64,000 nt of DNA, from positions 124,001 through 188,000 of the forward strand of contig NZ_VOHS01000010.1 in NCBI RefSeq assembly GCF_007896845.1. The letters are read 5' to 3'. The stretch comes from Chitinophaga pinensis. Its GTDB lineage: Bacteria > Bacteroidota > Bacteroidia > Chitinophagales > Chitinophagaceae. The position numbers and the translations under genes were made by a program. This document shows, one piece after another, positions 44,381 through 54,677 of this stretch (its first letter is position 1; each line of letters starts with the position of its first letter). Below the pieces are notes generated by a model. The model made no database searches and was not told the DNA's origin. It saw only the letters and a list, made by a program, of their open reading frames with translations.

Positions 44381-45871
44381 ATGAGTACAAAAGATTTATC
44401 ACAATACGTACACAAACAGATGGATCATGCAGCTTCCCGTGCACATTCCCTGCACAAAACGAAAATAGTAGCAACCGTTGGCCCAGCCTGCGATACTTAT
44501 GAAGGATTATTAGCACTCGTACGCGCCGGCGTTAACGTGTTCCGTCTGAACTTCTCACATGGCTCTCACGAGGATAAACTGCGTATCATCCAGTATATCC
44601 GCCAGATTAACAAAACCGAGCCTTATAATGTAGCCATCCTGGCTGACCTGCAAGGCCCTAAACTGCGTGTTGGTGAAATCGAAAACAACGCATTACCACT
44701 GGTAGCTGGTCAGATCCTGACCTTCGTAAACGAAAAAGTGGTAGGTAATGCAGAAAAGATCTATGTATCCTACGCAGACCTGCACAAAGATGTTAAACCA
44801 GGCCAGAAGATCCTGCTGGATGACGGTAAAATCGAAACGGTTGTAAAAGAAGTTACTGCGAATGAAGAAATCAAAGCAGTAGTAAGTCTTCCGGGCGTGC
44901 TGTCTTCCAAAAAAGGCTTTAACCTGCCAGATACCAAAGTATCCCTGCCAGCTCTGACTGAAAAGGATGTGATCGACCTGGAATTCATCATCGACAACGA
45001 ATGTGACTGGGTTGCCCTGTCCTTCGTAAGACACGTAGATGACCTCCTCCTGATCCGTAAACGCCTGAAAGAACGCAATTCCAAAATGAAGGTGATCTCT
45101 AAAATCGAGAAACCTGAGGCAATTGCTAACCTGAAGGAAATCATCTGGGAAAGCGACGGCGTAATGATCGCCCGTGGTGACCTGGGTGTGGAACTGCCGG
45201 TTGAGCAGATCCCGATGATCCAGAAAGATATCATCCGCAAATGTATCCACCGTGCTAAGCCTGTAATCGTGGCTACACAGATGATGGAAAGCATGATCGA
45301 CCGTACCCGTCCTAACCGTAGCGAAATCACTGACGTAGCTAACGCTGTACTGGAAGGTGCTGACGCCGTGATGCTGAGCGGTGAAACTGCAACCGGTCAA
45401 TTCCCTGAGCTGGTAATCCAGACCATGAGAAAGATCATCGACGAAGTAGAAAAAGAAGACATTATCTATAACCGTAACCTGATCCCTCACCGTCACTCTC
45501 CAACCTTCCTGAGCGATGCACTGTGCTACAATGCATGTAAAATGGCAGAAGACCTGGATGCAGATGCACTGATCGGTATGACACAGAGCGGCTACACCGG
45601 CTTTATGCTGAGCAGCTACCGCCCTCGTTCTCCACTGTTCATCTACACCAAAGAGAGAACTCTGGTGAATCAGCTGAGCCTCAGCTGGGGTGTACGTGCC
45701 TTCTACTATGATGGAGAAGAAAGTCTGGATGAAATCATCGCAGACCAGATCGACATCCTGAAAGAAAGAGGTTTCGTTAAACCGGGTGACGTTGTGGTAA
45801 ACACTGGTAGCACGCCTGTAAAAGAGCACCTGCCAACCAATACGATCAAGATTTCCACAGTTGCTGAATAA
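44381..45871 (+). CDS. pyk: Pyruvate kinase
   Basis: A 496-residue pyruvate kinase. Landmarks: KTKIVATVGPACDTYEGL, FRLNFSHGSHED, ADLQGPKLRVGEI, VISKIEKPEAIAN (catalytic Lys), DGVMIARGDLGVELP, and PVIVATQMMESM. A C-terminal domain ends with GDVVVNTGSTPV, in the position of the allosteric region. It makes pyruvate and ATP from phosphoenolpyruvate in the cytoplasm. Pairing with pfkA places the two committed glycolytic kinases under one promoter. A strong terminator follows. Confidence 0.96.
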   Translation: MSTKDLSQYVHKQMDHAASRAHSLHKTKIVATVGPACDTYEGLLALVRAGVNVFRLNFSHGSHEDKLRIIQYIRQINKTEPYNVAILADLQGPKLRVGEIENNALPLVAGQILTFVNEKVVGNAEKIYVSYADLHKDVKPGQKILLDDGKIETVVKEVTANEEIKAVVSLPGVLSSKKGFNLPDTKVSLPALTEKDVIDLEFIIDNECDWVALSFVRHVDDLLLIRKRLKERNSKMKVISKIEKPEAIANLKEIIWESDGVMIARGDLGVELPVEQIPMIQKDIIRKCIHRAKPVIVATQMMESMIDRTRPNRSEITDVANAVLEGADAVMLSGETATGQFPELVIQTMRKIIDEVEKEDIIYNRNLIPHRHSPTFLSDALCYNACKMAEDLDADALIGMTQSGYTGFMLSSYRPRSPLFIYTKERTLVNQLSLSWGVRAFYYDGEESLDEIIADQIDILKERGFVKPGDVVVNTGSTPVKEHLPTNTIKISTVAE

Positions 45872-45889
45872 GCAATAAAGGAACAACAT

Positions 45890-45936
45890 AAAAGAGAAGG
45901 GTTGTCCGCCGCAAGCGAGACAACCCTTCTCTTTTT
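45890..45936. terminator. Strong terminator after pyruvate kinase
   Basis: AAAAGAGAAGGGTTGTC (45890-45906) pairs perfectly with GACAACCCTTCTCTTTT (45919-45935) around a 12-nt loop; U-tract on both strands. It also ends the convergent TonB-receptor transcript. Confidence 0.9.
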
Positions 45937-45949
45937 AATCAGGCATTAT

Positions 45950-48796
45950 TTATAGTGTCAATACAAATCTTGTAAACAGTCTGATACCATTAAAGCCCAT
46001 CTGCACGGCATCCCACGCACCACCACTTTCACTGTCATAAGCAGATAATCTTGCACCATCTACCACTCCCAGTGAAGGATGTACATTGAAGATATTATCA
46101 GCACCCACAAACCAGTTCAGTTGTTTCGTCAGCTTATAATTCACCGCCAGATCAGTCACTGCTTTGCCTTTATATTTAAATAACTCCGGCACCAGTTTGT
46201 CAGGATCGCTGTCAAGTCCTACAACAGGATTAATACCGGTTCCTGCCAGATCTCCACTCCAGCCATATCCATAAAGTTCTACTTTACCGAAGTAAGTAAC
46301 ATGCGCACTCACCCCGAATTTATTGATACCATAATCGAGGTTCAGACCAATCTTTACCGGCGGAGCAGACGCTAATACAAAACGCTCTTCACGATCACTG
46401 AAGAATGATTTTCTATGCAGATAACTGTCATTCAGTTTCTCAGGCACATTGATCTTATCGATCTTCATATGCTGGAAGTTGGCCGCTACCAGCGCTCTGA
46501 AACGCTGATTTCCCCAACGTTTGTTATAATCGATCACGATATCAACACCCGTATTGGTTGTATTCACCGCATTCGCGAAGAACTGCGCATTATCAATATG
46601 CAGGTCATTCAACGTCTGATACAACTCAGGAGAAAGTGTCGTATCTGAAGCACTGAACTGGCCGGACAATACGATCCTGTCTTTTACCTTTACCAGATAA
46701 CCATCCACCGTTACAGACAATGCACTGACAGGCTTCCACGTGAAACCCAGACTCGCGTTGACTGACTTTTCCTGTTTCAGATCAGGGATACCAGCTGCTC
46801 TGGTAATGCTGTTGCTATTAGGTGCAATCTTCACTTCTGTAATAGTTCCCCCCTGTACGTTAGTGTACTGCGAACTGAAGTTGATCTGTTGCAGGGAAGG
46901 TGCACGGAAACCTGTGCTCACAGAACCTCTCAGATTAAAGTTGGAGGTTACTTTATAACGGGTGGCAAATTTATAGTTACTGGTGAAACCAAAGTCGCTA
47001 TAGTTCTCTGCACGCACTGCTGCTCCGATCAACCATTTGTCCGTTACATCCAGTTCTGCATCTACAAATCCGGCCACATTGGAACGATTGGCATCCACTT
47101 CATCACTCGGGCGATATCCCGGGAAACCCTGTGCACCGGTCGCTTTGAAGAAAGTAGGATCGTAGTTGGTGTAAGAAGCTGCATCTCCTGCATAGATCTG
47201 GTATTTCTCATAGCGATATTCAGCACCCAAAGCCAGATGCAGACCATGCGCCACACCGGCAAACTCTTTACCAATGGTCAGATTGGCTGTATTCTGCAGG
47301 AAGGAAAATCCACCATCGTCAAAATGCGTAGGCGTATTCGCTCCCATAGAAGCATTAAACGTTTTGTCGCCATAGAAGTGGAAATCATTGCGCCCGATAG
47401 TGTTACTCAGGTCCCAGGTCCAGTCATTCCCAAATTCACCTTTGATACCTGCGGCAGCTGACCAGTCTCTGATCTTATTCTGGATATGCGGATCAAATAC
47501 GGTGTCATTTGCTGCTCCACCCGGAGAGGATACCGGATACATAATATCCTTATAGAATATCAGGTTGCCGTTCGCGTCTGTGGGGAAACGGTCAGGGTGT
47601 CCACTGGAACTGGGGTTATTACCGTTAAAGTGACGGGAATAGGCATATGCGTCGGAGAACTTATAATTGTAGCCTCCAAACGCATAGAAAGTGGTTTTTC
47701 CGTCAGCAAAAGGCAGTTCCAGATTGAGCATACCACCGCCGGTTGTCTTGGAAGCATCGCCATAGGAACGTCTTACGACATTTATCGGTAATGCATCTTT
47801 GTTTGCGAGGTTGGTATCCAGTACCTGACGATAGGTCTTACCCTGTTTCAGGAAATTACCGGAAAAGTTCAGGAAGCCCCCATTTTTGCCTAAAGGCACA
47901 CCATAGCTGAGACCTACGGATACGGCATTACCATCTATGGCGCCGCCGCTTTTATACTGGTTCAGGTCCTGACCAAAATGTGTGTTGTATTTGTGATCGT
48001 AATACCCGGCATATCCGGCATTTACATACAGGTGATTCACTTCTTTCTTTAAGATGATATTGATCACACCAGCAATGGCGTCAGAACCGTATTGGGCAGA
48101 TGCACCGTCACGCAGTATCTCCACACGGTCAATAGCTGCCTCCGGGATCGCATTCAGGTCGGTACCTGAATTACCACGGCCACGCGTACCATATACGGCG
48201 ATAAAGGCTGTCTGATGACGACGTTTACCGTTTACCAGTACGAGGGTCTGGTCAGGCCCCAGACCACGCAGGGTAGCAAGGTCAATCTGGTCAGCGCCAT
48301 CACTTCCGCTCTGCTTGTTATAGTTAAAAGAAGGCGCTGAAACGTTCAGCAGGGCTGTGAGGTCCATTTTGGCTGTCGGATAGGCGGTCTGACTCATGGA
48401 GATCACATCTACCGGTACAGGCGTTTCTATTCTGGCACGGCCACCGGACCGGGTACCTACCAATACTACCTGCGATAGTTCTGATACGTTGGAAGTCAGC
48501 TGAATATCCACCACTGTACGACTATTGACAGGAACGGATAACGGTTTGAAACCAATGGCACTGAGCTCCAGTACATCATCTGATTTTGCTTCAATAGCAT
48601 AAGTACCGTCTTTAGCGGTGAGTGTACCGGTACCACTCAGTTTTACCCGCACAGTGATACCATCCAAAGGCACGCCCGTAGTGGCATCTGTTACTTTACC
48701 GGTAATTCTTTGTTTCTGTGCATAAGCGGCAGCAAACGGTACATAGAGGCATAACAATAATAATACAATTCGATTTAGACTCCTGGTTGACATCAT
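45950..48796 (-). CDS. TonB-dependent outer-membrane receptor
   Basis: A 948-residue receptor. Signal peptide near 10-26 (IVLLLLCLYVPFAAAYAQ). A carboxypeptidase-regulatory-like domain follows (ITGKVTDATTGVPLDGITVRVK). The plug domain (LVNGKRRHQTAFIAVYG, EILRDGASAQYGSDAIAGVINIIL) precedes a large 22-strand barrel with NRSNVAGFVDAELDVTDKWLIGAAVRAENY and NWFVGADNIFNVHPSLG. It imports a siderophore, vitamin B12 or other ligand at the expense of TonB energy. No SusD partner is adjacent, so it is not a SusC/D pair. An AraC regulator lies divergent upstream and may control it. ATGs at 48796 and 48793. Confidence 0.92.
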   Translation of the reverse strand: MMSTRSLNRIVLLLLCLYVPFAAAYAQKQRITGKVTDATTGVPLDGITVRVKLSGTGTLTAKDGTYAIEAKSDDVLELSAIGFKPLSVPVNSRTVVDIQLTSNVSELSQVVLVGTRSGGRARIETPVPVDVISMSQTAYPTAKMDLTALLNVSAPSFNYNKQSGSDGADQIDLATLRGLGPDQTLVLVNGKRRHQTAFIAVYGTRGRGNSGTDLNAIPEAAIDRVEILRDGASAQYGSDAIAGVINIILKKEVNHLYVNAGYAGYYDHKYNTHFGQDLNQYKSGGAIDGNAVSVGLSYGVPLGKNGGFLNFSGNFLKQGKTYRQVLDTNLANKDALPINVVRRSYGDASKTTGGGMLNLELPFADGKTTFYAFGGYNYKFSDAYAYSRHFNGNNPSSSGHPDRFPTDANGNLIFYKDIMYPVSSPGGAANDTVFDPHIQNKIRDWSAAAGIKGEFGNDWTWDLSNTIGRNDFHFYGDKTFNASMGANTPTHFDDGGFSFLQNTANLTIGKEFAGVAHGLHLALGAEYRYEKYQIYAGDAASYTNYDPTFFKATGAQGFPGYRPSDEVDANRSNVAGFVDAELDVTDKWLIGAAVRAENYSDFGFTSNYKFATRYKVTSNFNLRGSVSTGFRAPSLQQINFSSQYTNVQGGTITEVKIAPNSNSITRAAGIPDLKQEKSVNASLGFTWKPVSALSVTVDGYLVKVKDRIVLSGQFSASDTTLSPELYQTLNDLHIDNAQFFANAVNTTNTGVDIVIDYNKRWGNQRFRALVAANFQHMKIDKINVPEKLNDSYLHRKSFFSDREERFVLASAPPVKIGLNLDYGINKFGVSAHVTYFGKVELYGYGWSGDLAGTGINPVVGLDSDPDKLVPELFKYKGKAVTDLAVNYKLTKQLNWFVGADNIFNVHPSLGVVDGARLSAYDSESGGAWDAVQMGFNGIRLFTRFVLTL

Positions 48797-49377
48797 ATAT
48801 TACTTTTGGTTTGGGTTATAGATAAATATAACCTATTTCAGACATATAGTTAAAACACCCTTTCCGTTACTGAGTAGTATATACTTAAATGTTATAACGC
48901 ATATATCCTATCTATTTGTTATAGGTCGGCATACGTATAATAAACACCGATCCATTAACACTTGTTTAACCGAGTCACTTATAAATCAACATTTTAATCT
49001 TTTCAAGCTCATTTTTTCCAGTTAATGGAAAAACAATCGAAAAGCATTAACCAGTTATTAACTTTTAAGCAAAAACTAAAAGATAACTTTATGCTCAGCT
49101 AGTAAACGGCAGTCTCTAATAGAGAGAAATCAACTATACGATGTCATTGTGATAGTTAAATTGCTCAACATGTGATTTTCCACGTCGTGTTATATTGTTA
49201 ACATGAGAATCCAGATACCCATTCCCTGGAAATCAACCACCCTGCTTTCCAGCACCTGCGCAGTAGATGGTCATGTCTGTTATTCTCTTCATCGCGTAAC
49301 ATTACAGCATGTTTTGTTCCGGCATCAACCCGGCATAAATGGCATGCCTATTATCAATCAAAAAAACCAATCTAAAG
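48797..49377. other. 581-bp divergent intergenic region
   Basis: Between the TonB receptor (minus) and an AraC-type regulator (plus). AT-rich; no convincing consensus promoter on either strand. The open frame at 49203-49406 shows no coding character. Likely holds the regulatory sites of both genes. Confidence 0.4.
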
Positions 49378-50385
49378 ATGTACCTGTTTTCAGCAGAATC
49401 CATTGAATTTTTCAGGGAGCTGCACTCCCCCTCAGATGTGCCTAAAAGATTTGCCAGCAAGATTATGCACCATTCTAACAAAGTGCTGCACGGCGACCAG
49501 CAAAAGACCATTTTTCTACAAAGACTTACGGCAGGCCTTTTTGAAGTATTTGAACACCACGTTGTATGCAAAGCTCCCGAAACGGAGATCCTGCCTACAC
49601 CACTTATCCCCTCCCTTCACCTCCACGTTTCAATGGACGACAATGAAGTCGATGCCTATGTGAACGGACAACAGGGCGTGGAACTAAAACCCAGAGAAGT
49701 CAATCTCTTTTATCTGGAAGAAATTAATATCGCAGTACTACCTCCCGGAAAACACTGCTTTTTCCACATCGCTTTTAAAAATGAAACGCTGTTCCGGCTC
49801 CTGAAAAAGAAACCCTTCTCAGGACTCCACAATAAGCTACAAAAGAAAGTAAAGCAGGTAGAAGAAGATATGGGCGGCATGATCAATGAACCGGGTCAGG
49901 TGGCTATGGATGCCTACTTCATGATGCTCATTCATGAGATCAGACAGTGTAATTTCAATGAGGAAGCAAGCATCTATTATCGCGGAAAAAAATGTCAGTT
50001 AATGCTGGAACATTTCATCAGACAAATACAATACATACGCGAACCAAAAATAGAGCTGACCGATCAGAAAATCCTTACACTGGACTATGTAAAAGAATAC
50101 ATCAAATTGAACATTAACCGTCCGGTCAATCTGAAACAACTGGCCGAACAATTCAGCATCAGTACCAGTCTGCTTGAAAAAGGTTTCCGGCAACTGAACG
50201 GCATTTCCCTGCGCAGTTTTATTCACATGTATCGCATGGAGTTTATCACCAAACTGCTGGCCATAAAAGGAATGCCACATGACAGTATCGCCCGGCTGAC
50301 AGGCTTCAGAAATTATGCGGCATTGAACGCCGCCTTTTATAAATACTTCGGTTGTGACGCGGAAGTTTTCCACGACCCATGTTAA
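49378..50385 (+). CDS. AraC-family transcriptional regulator
   Basis: A 335-residue regulator. The N-terminal 220 residues are a sensing domain (LFSAESIEFFRELHSP, LHLHVSMDDNEVDAYVNGQQGVEL) of a type common in Bacteroidota AraC proteins. The C-terminal HTH_18 domain spans about 235-330, with VKEYIKLNINRPVNLKQLAEQFSISTSLLEKGFRQLNGISLRSF and a second helix-turn-helix GFRNYAALNAAFYKYFG. Its position facing the TonB receptor suggests iron or nutrient control, which is inference. The longest ORF starts at 49339; the ATG at 49378 fits better. Confidence 0.88.
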   Translation: MYLFSAESIEFFRELHSPSDVPKRFASKIMHHSNKVLHGDQQKTIFLQRLTAGLFEVFEHHVVCKAPETEILPTPLIPSLHLHVSMDDNEVDAYVNGQQGVELKPREVNLFYLEEINIAVLPPGKHCFFHIAFKNETLFRLLKKKPFSGLHNKLQKKVKQVEEDMGGMINEPGQVAMDAYFMMLIHEIRQCNFNEEASIYYRGKKCQLMLEHFIRQIQYIREPKIELTDQKILTLDYVKEYIKLNINRPVNLKQLAEQFSISTSLLEKGFRQLNGISLRSFIHMYRMEFITKLLAIKGMPHDSIARLTGFRNYAALNAAFYKYFGCDAEVFHDPC

Positions 50386-50422
50386 TATGCGATATATCGC
50401 TATCCGGATACCGACAAACATG

Positions 50423-50453
50423 AAAACGCTTTCTCTCAGAGAAAGCGTTTTTT
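50423..50453 (+). terminator. Intrinsic terminator after the AraC gene
   Basis: AAAACGCTTTCTCTC with AGAGAAAGCGTTTT as a near-perfect stem, followed by TTTTT. Confidence 0.85.
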
Positions 50454-50584
50454 ATGGTCATCACCGGTCATCACTGCTTTACTCCTTATGACCACGGCAT
50501 GCTCTTCAGGTAATACAGAAACAGTACATTTACATTACTACAGACGGCATACATGTTGTCTGTAAAAAGGTAAATTCTTTTCTT

Positions 50585-51943
50585 ATGAGCACCTTTCAGA
50601 GCATCAACCCGTACAATCAGGAAACAATAGCTGAATATGCCTCTCATACGCAGGCAGACATAGAAAAAAGACTGGCATGGAGTCATCAGGCATTCCGACA
50701 TATGACGCATACCTCCCTGCAGGAGCGTTGTGAATGGATGCTTGCAATGGCACAGTTACTAAAGACGAATGTAGATCAACATGCGGCCATTATCACACGT
50801 GAAATGGGCAAAACACTGAAAGAAGCGAAAGCAGAAGTGCTGAAATGTGCCTCTACCGCCGAGTATTATGTAGAACATATCGCTGATATGTTGCAACCCA
50901 AACTGATCAGCACAGATGCACAGCAGAGCTATGTAGCTTACGAGCCCAAAGGCATTATCCTCGCAATCATGCCGTGGAATTTCCCTTACTGGCAGGTATT
51001 CCGCTTCGCCATCCCCAATCTGCTTGCAGGCAATTCCGGTCTGCTTAAACACGCCAGCAATGTCAGCGGCTGTGCCCTCGCAATAGAAGAGGTCTTTCTG
51101 CAGGCAGGTTTTCCGGAAGGAGCCTTTCAGGCATTACTCGTCAATTCCAAACATATCGAACCCGTGATCGCCGACAGCCGTGTACAGGGTGTCACCCTGA
51201 CAGGCAGTACCGCCGCCGGTATGAGCGTTGGCGCACTGGCCGGAAAATATATCAAGAAGTCCGTATTGGAACTGGGCGGCAGCGATCCTTTCATTGTGCT
51301 GAAAGACGCCGATCTGGAACAAGCAGCCAGAACAGCCGTAAAAGCCCGTATGCAGAATGCCGGTCAGTCCTGTATCGCTGCCAAACGCTGGATAGTAGAA
51401 GACGCTGTAGCCGGCGACTTCACAGATAAGGTCAGCCGCATCCTCCGGGAGATGAAACAGGGCGATCCTTTTAATCCGGCTACTGATATGGGCCCGATGG
51501 CACGTCCTGATCTCGCCGGCGAACTGGCGCAGCAACTACAGCAAAGCATTCATCAGGGCGCCAGACTGGAACTCGGCGGACAGCAGGAATCGGCCAATTT
51601 CGCCCCTACCCTGCTGACAAACGTGGAAAAAGGAATGACCGCCTTTGATGAAGAGACTTTCGGACCGCTGGCAGTCATTATCAAAGCCAGAAATGAAGAA
51701 CATGCGATCGAACTGGCTAACCAGACGCCTTTCGGACTGGGTTCCTCCCTCTGGACGAGCGACCTTGACCGCGCCAAAAAGCTGGCCCGGCAGATAGATA
51801 GCGGAAATGTGTTCATCAATGCGATGGTCCGCTCAGATGCCCGTTTGCCCTTTGGTGGCGTAAAACTATCCGGTTATGGCCGGGAACTGTCTCTGGAAGG
51901 CACACATGAATTTTTGAATGTTAAAACGGTTTACATAGCTTAG
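50585..51943 (+). CDS. NAD(P)-dependent aldehyde dehydrogenase (succinate-semialdehyde type)
   Basis: A 452-residue aldehyde dehydrogenase of the short form. [28 protein letters not shown] is the cofactor-binding region, [12 protein letters not shown] holds the catalytic Glu, and [14 protein letters not shown] the catalytic Cys near residue 260. Closest in layout to succinate-semialdehyde dehydrogenases, but substrate specificity cannot be settled from sequence. Cytoplasmic. It is followed after 48 bp by pantothenate kinase on the same strand. Confidence 0.87.
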   Translation: MSTFQSINPYNQETIAEYASHTQADIEKRLAWSHQAFRHMTHTSLQERCEWMLAMAQLLKTNVDQHAAIITREMGKTLKEAKAEVLKCASTAEYYVEHIADMLQPKLISTDAQQSYVAYEPKGIILAIMPWNFPYWQVFRFAIPNLLAGNSGLLKHASNVSGCALAIEEVFLQAGFPEGAFQALLVNSKHIEPVIADSRVQGVTLTGSTAAGMSVGALAGKYIKKSVLELGGSDPFIVLKDADLEQAARTAVKARMQNAGQSCIAAKRWIVEDAVAGDFTDKVSRILREMKQGDPFNPATDMGPMARPDLAGELAQQLQQSIHQGARLELGGQQESANFAPTLLTNVEKGMTAFDEETFGPLAVIIKARNEEHAIELANQTPFGLGSSLWTSDLDRAKKLARQIDSGNVFINAMVRSDARLPFGGVKLSGYGRELSLEGTHEFLNVKTVYIA

Positions 51944-51991
51944 CAGCCTGAAAATTACAGGTACAACAAGTAAACAGGCAACAAAATCTGC

Positions 51992-52933
51992 ATGACGAGG
52001 AATAATTATGCTCCCTATATTACTATCAGCAGGGAAGAATGGGCAAAAAGGAGTGACGATCCTATGTTACACTTACTGAATGATTTCGAAACCTTGCAGG
52101 GGTTGAACGAACCGCTGACAATGGATGAAATCACCCAGATCTATGTACCACTCTCCCGGTTGCTGAACCTCTATGTTAGCGGAGCACAACGCTTACACGC
52201 AGCCACAAACAGCTTTCTGGGCAGTCAGTTCCTGAAAGTACCCTTCATTATCGGCATCGCCGGTAGCGTAGCAGTAGGTAAAAGCACTACTGCCCGTGTA
52301 TTGCAGCGCCTGTTATCTGCATGGCCCAATCACCCGAAAGTAGATCTGGTTACGACAGACGGCTTCCTCTACCCTAACAAGGTACTGGAACAAAAAGGTA
52401 TCATGAACCGGAAGGGTTTTCCTGAAAGCTACGATATCCGCCGCCTGCTGCAATTCCTCGCCAATGTAAAATCTGCCAGAGAAAGAGTGTCCGTACCGGT
52501 GTACAGTCACCTTGAATATGATATCCTTCCCAATGAATTAAAGTGGGTGGAATCACCGGATATCGTTATCGTTGAAGGTGTCAATGTATTACAGGTAAGA
52601 CCCCGGCAACAGCAGAAAGAACCGACCATTTTCGTGTCTGACTTCTTCGATTTCTCCATCTTCGTAGACGCTGAACTGGAAGACTTACAGCAATGGTACA
52701 TCTCAAGGTTCAAATCCCTGCGGCAGACGGCCTTCCGGAACCCGGAATCCTATTTCCACCGGTATGCCCATCTCTCCGATGCTGAATCGGAGGTGATCGC
52801 TACCAATATCTGGAATGAGATCAATAAGCCCAATCTGGAGCTGAACATCCTGCCTACCCGTTTCCGGGCCAGTCTGATACTGGAGAAAGGCAACCATCAT
52901 TTTGTCCAGTCGCTGAAACTCAGAAGAATCTGA
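51992..52933 (+). CDS. coaA: Pantothenate kinase (type I)
   Basis: A 313-residue kinase with the P-loop [12 protein letters not shown] at residues 88-99. [12 protein letters not shown] and VEGVNVLQV are the conserved substrate-binding segments. [23 protein letters not shown] is the typical CoaA middle. It performs the first step of coenzyme A synthesis and is usually feedback-inhibited by CoA. Full family length; ATG start. A Crp/Fnr regulator begins 15 bp after it. Confidence 0.94.
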   Translation: MTRNNYAPYITISREEWAKRSDDPMLHLLNDFETLQGLNEPLTMDEITQIYVPLSRLLNLYVSGAQRLHAATNSFLGSQFLKVPFIIGIAGSVAVGKSTTARVLQRLLSAWPNHPKVDLVTTDGFLYPNKVLEQKGIMNRKGFPESYDIRRLLQFLANVKSARERVSVPVYSHLEYDILPNELKWVESPDIVIVEGVNVLQVRPRQQQKEPTIFVSDFFDFSIFVDAELEDLQQWYISRFKSLRQTAFRNPESYFHRYAHLSDAESEVIATNIWNEINKPNLELNILPTRFRASLILEKGNHHFVQSLKLRRI

Positions 52934-52948
52934 TTTAAAATATTACAT

Positions 52949-53524
52949 ATGCCAGATATCCTTGCGGTCAAACAGGCGCTTTTGCAGCTTGATAAGCATG
53001 CAGGAGATAACTGGCACCTGTTTGAGCCGTTACTGCAGCCAATGGAGTGCAGTAACGGCTCTTTTCTTACTCAGGCAGGCAGAGTCTCTTCTGCGATCTA
53101 TTTTATCAGTACAGGCATCGTACGGGTCTTTACCCTGCATCAGGATAAGGAAGTATGCCTCGATTTCGCATTTCCGGGGCAGTTTTCGACCGCTTATGCC
53201 TCTTTCATCACCCAGCATCCTTCCATTGTCTCTTTGCAGGCTATAACGCCCGTAAATGGCTTTGCGTTCTATTATAAGGATCTGCAGGAGCTATATAGTA
53301 AAAGTCATGAAGCTGAAAGGACCGGTCGTTTGCTGGCGGAATACCAATATCTCCGTAAATATCGCCGGGAACTTGCCTTTCTGCAATTCACCGCACGTGA
53401 GCGATACATTCAGCTGCTGGAAGAATATCCGCAGGTAGTACAACAAATCCCTGTAAAATATATCGCCTCCTATCTGGGTATTGAACCCGAAAGCCTGAGC
53501 AGGATCCGCAAAGGGCTTATCTGA
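52949..53524 (+). CDS. Crp/Fnr-family transcriptional regulator
   Basis: A 191-residue protein. The cyclic-nucleotide-binding-like domain (1-125) has SAIYFISTGIVRVFTLHQDKEVCLDFAFPGQF. The C-terminal winged helix is short, with VKYIASYLGIEPESLSRIRKG as recognition helix. No iron-sulfur cysteines of FNR are present. Ligand unknown. It overlaps the convergent DoxX gene by 8 bp at the 3' ends. Confidence 0.86.
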   Translation: MPDILAVKQALLQLDKHAGDNWHLFEPLLQPMECSNGSFLTQAGRVSSAIYFISTGIVRVFTLHQDKEVCLDFAFPGQFSTAYASFITQHPSIVSLQAITPVNGFAFYYKDLQELYSKSHEAERTGRLLAEYQYLRKYRRELAFLQFTARERYIQLLEEYPQVVQQIPVKYIASYLGIEPESLSRIRKGLI

Positions 53525-53963
53525 TACACCACCATATCCATGCTATATAAACCGGCTGAAAAGCCAGTCTGCTCCACGTATACCAAGGTTTAGCGGGTAA
53601 TCCGCCGGGAGCTGGTAATTGTTTTACCGCCACATAGATATTTGCCGGAAACATCGCGATCAGTAAAAGGATCAGTCCCCACGCCGCATATGTTCTCATT
53701 GCCGGCACCAACAAACCTATTCCCAGTACTATTTCCAGTATACCACTGATCAATACCAGTTCCAATGCATAGGGCAGCCATCCCCCGATCATATAAGTCA
53801 GTTTACGGGGTGTTACCAGATGCATAATACCGATCAGTACAAACATCACTGCCGCAGCAATCAGGGCGTCATGTTGCGGTTGCTGTAACCAGTGAATACT
53901 GAACAGATGCCCCGTCAGCAGTAATAATAAACCTATTGTTAAAAGTCCGGATAAGAATGCCAT
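53517..53963 (-). CDS. DoxX/MauE-like membrane protein
   Basis: A 148-residue membrane protein with four hydrophobic helices (FLSGLLTIGLLLLLTGHLF, ALIAAAVMFVLIGIMHLV, LISGILEIVLGIGLLVPA, YAAWGLILLLIAMFPANIYV). Family DoxX-like. Start at ATG 53963; the longer ORF begins one codon upstream with GTG. Function uncertain. It converges on, and overlaps, the Crp/Fnr gene. Confidence 0.82.
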   Translation of the reverse strand: MAFLSGLLTIGLLLLLTGHLFSIHWLQQPQHDALIAAAVMFVLIGIMHLVTPRKLTYMIGGWLPYALELVLISGILEIVLGIGLLVPAMRTYAAWGLILLLIAMFPANIYVAVKQLPAPGGLPAKPWYTWSRLAFQPVYIAWIWWCIR

Positions 53964-54067
53964 CACCTTTGATTTTATACAAAGTTCCCTGAAATGAGTA
54001 CCCGGCGAACTAACATTTGTTAGCTTTTACCGGCCCCACTTATTAACATTAATTTATAGGTATTCTT

Positions 54068-54099
54068 TTTGCAGTAGCAGATTTATCACATTACTTTTG
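54068..54099 (+). promoter_or_regulatory. Bacteroidota-type promoter of yceI
   Basis: TTTG at 54068-54071 and TACTTTTG at 54092-54099 with a 20-bp spacer, an exact match to the -33/-7 pattern. Start codon 19 bp downstream. Confidence 0.65.
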
Positions 54100-54118
54100 A
54101 AACCAGTCATTTACATAA

Positions 54119-54664
54119 ATGAACATTACAATGAAAAGAGCACTCTATCCATTAGCATTTGCACTTGTACTATTCGCTTCTGCCTTCACGTTCATCTCCT
54201 CCCAGAACTGGAAGATCGCAGAAGGGTATTCCGTTAAATTTTCCGGTTCAGGCGCCAACGGCATATTCAAAGATCTGAAAGGGCAGGTTGTATTCGATGA
54301 GAAAAATCCGGCAGCTGCTAAATTTGATGTAACAATTGCTGTGAACTCTATCAATACCGGTAACGGCTTAAAAAATACACACGCAAAAGGTGGTAAATGG
54401 TTTGATGCATCGAAATATCCTGCCATTCACTTCGTTTCTTCGAAAGTCACAAAAACTGCTGCAGGTTATGAAGCACAGGGTGAACTCGAGATGCATGGTG
54501 TAAAGAAACCGTTCACCATTCCTTTTACATTTGCAAAGAATGGTAACGGTGGTACTTTCACCGGCAACTTTGATGTGAATCGTGTGGACTTTGGTATAGG
54601 TGAAGCAGGTGGCAGAGTAGACGATGTGTTCAAATTACAGGTAAGCGTACCAGTTACACAATAA
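54119..54664 (+). CDS. YceI-family lipid-binding-like protein
   Basis: A 181-residue exported protein. Signal segment (RALYPLAFALVLFASAFTF) ends near residue 26. The lipocalin-like YceI domain reads VKFSGSGANGIFKDLKGQVVFDEKNP, FDVTIAVNSINTGNGLKNTHAKGGKWFDASKYPAIHFVS and ELEMHGVKKPFTIPFTF. By family it binds isoprenoid-like lipids in the periplasm. A second ATG (54131) would also serve. The neighbouring membrane protein begins 13 bp later. Confidence 0.92.
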   Translation: MNITMKRALYPLAFALVLFASAFTFISSQNWKIAEGYSVKFSGSGANGIFKDLKGQVVFDEKNPAAAKFDVTIAVNSINTGNGLKNTHAKGGKWFDASKYPAIHFVSSKVTKTAAGYEAQGELEMHGVKKPFTIPFTFAKNGNGGTFTGNFDVNRVDFGIGEAGGRVDDVFKLQVSVPVTQ

Positions 54665-54677
54665 GCATTGTCATTAC

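Noticed and set aside
44693-45889. 398-residue ORF antisense to pyruvate kinase
   Set aside because: Shadow frame: rich in Phe, His, Cys, Tyr, no domain, lies inside a clear pyk gene.
45950-48796. Idea that the TonB receptor is a SusC with a SusD partner
   Set aside because: No SusD-like lipoprotein gene lies on either side.
49203-49406. 67-codon ORF upstream of the AraC gene
   Set aside because: Overlaps the AraC start in another frame with no domain or signal.
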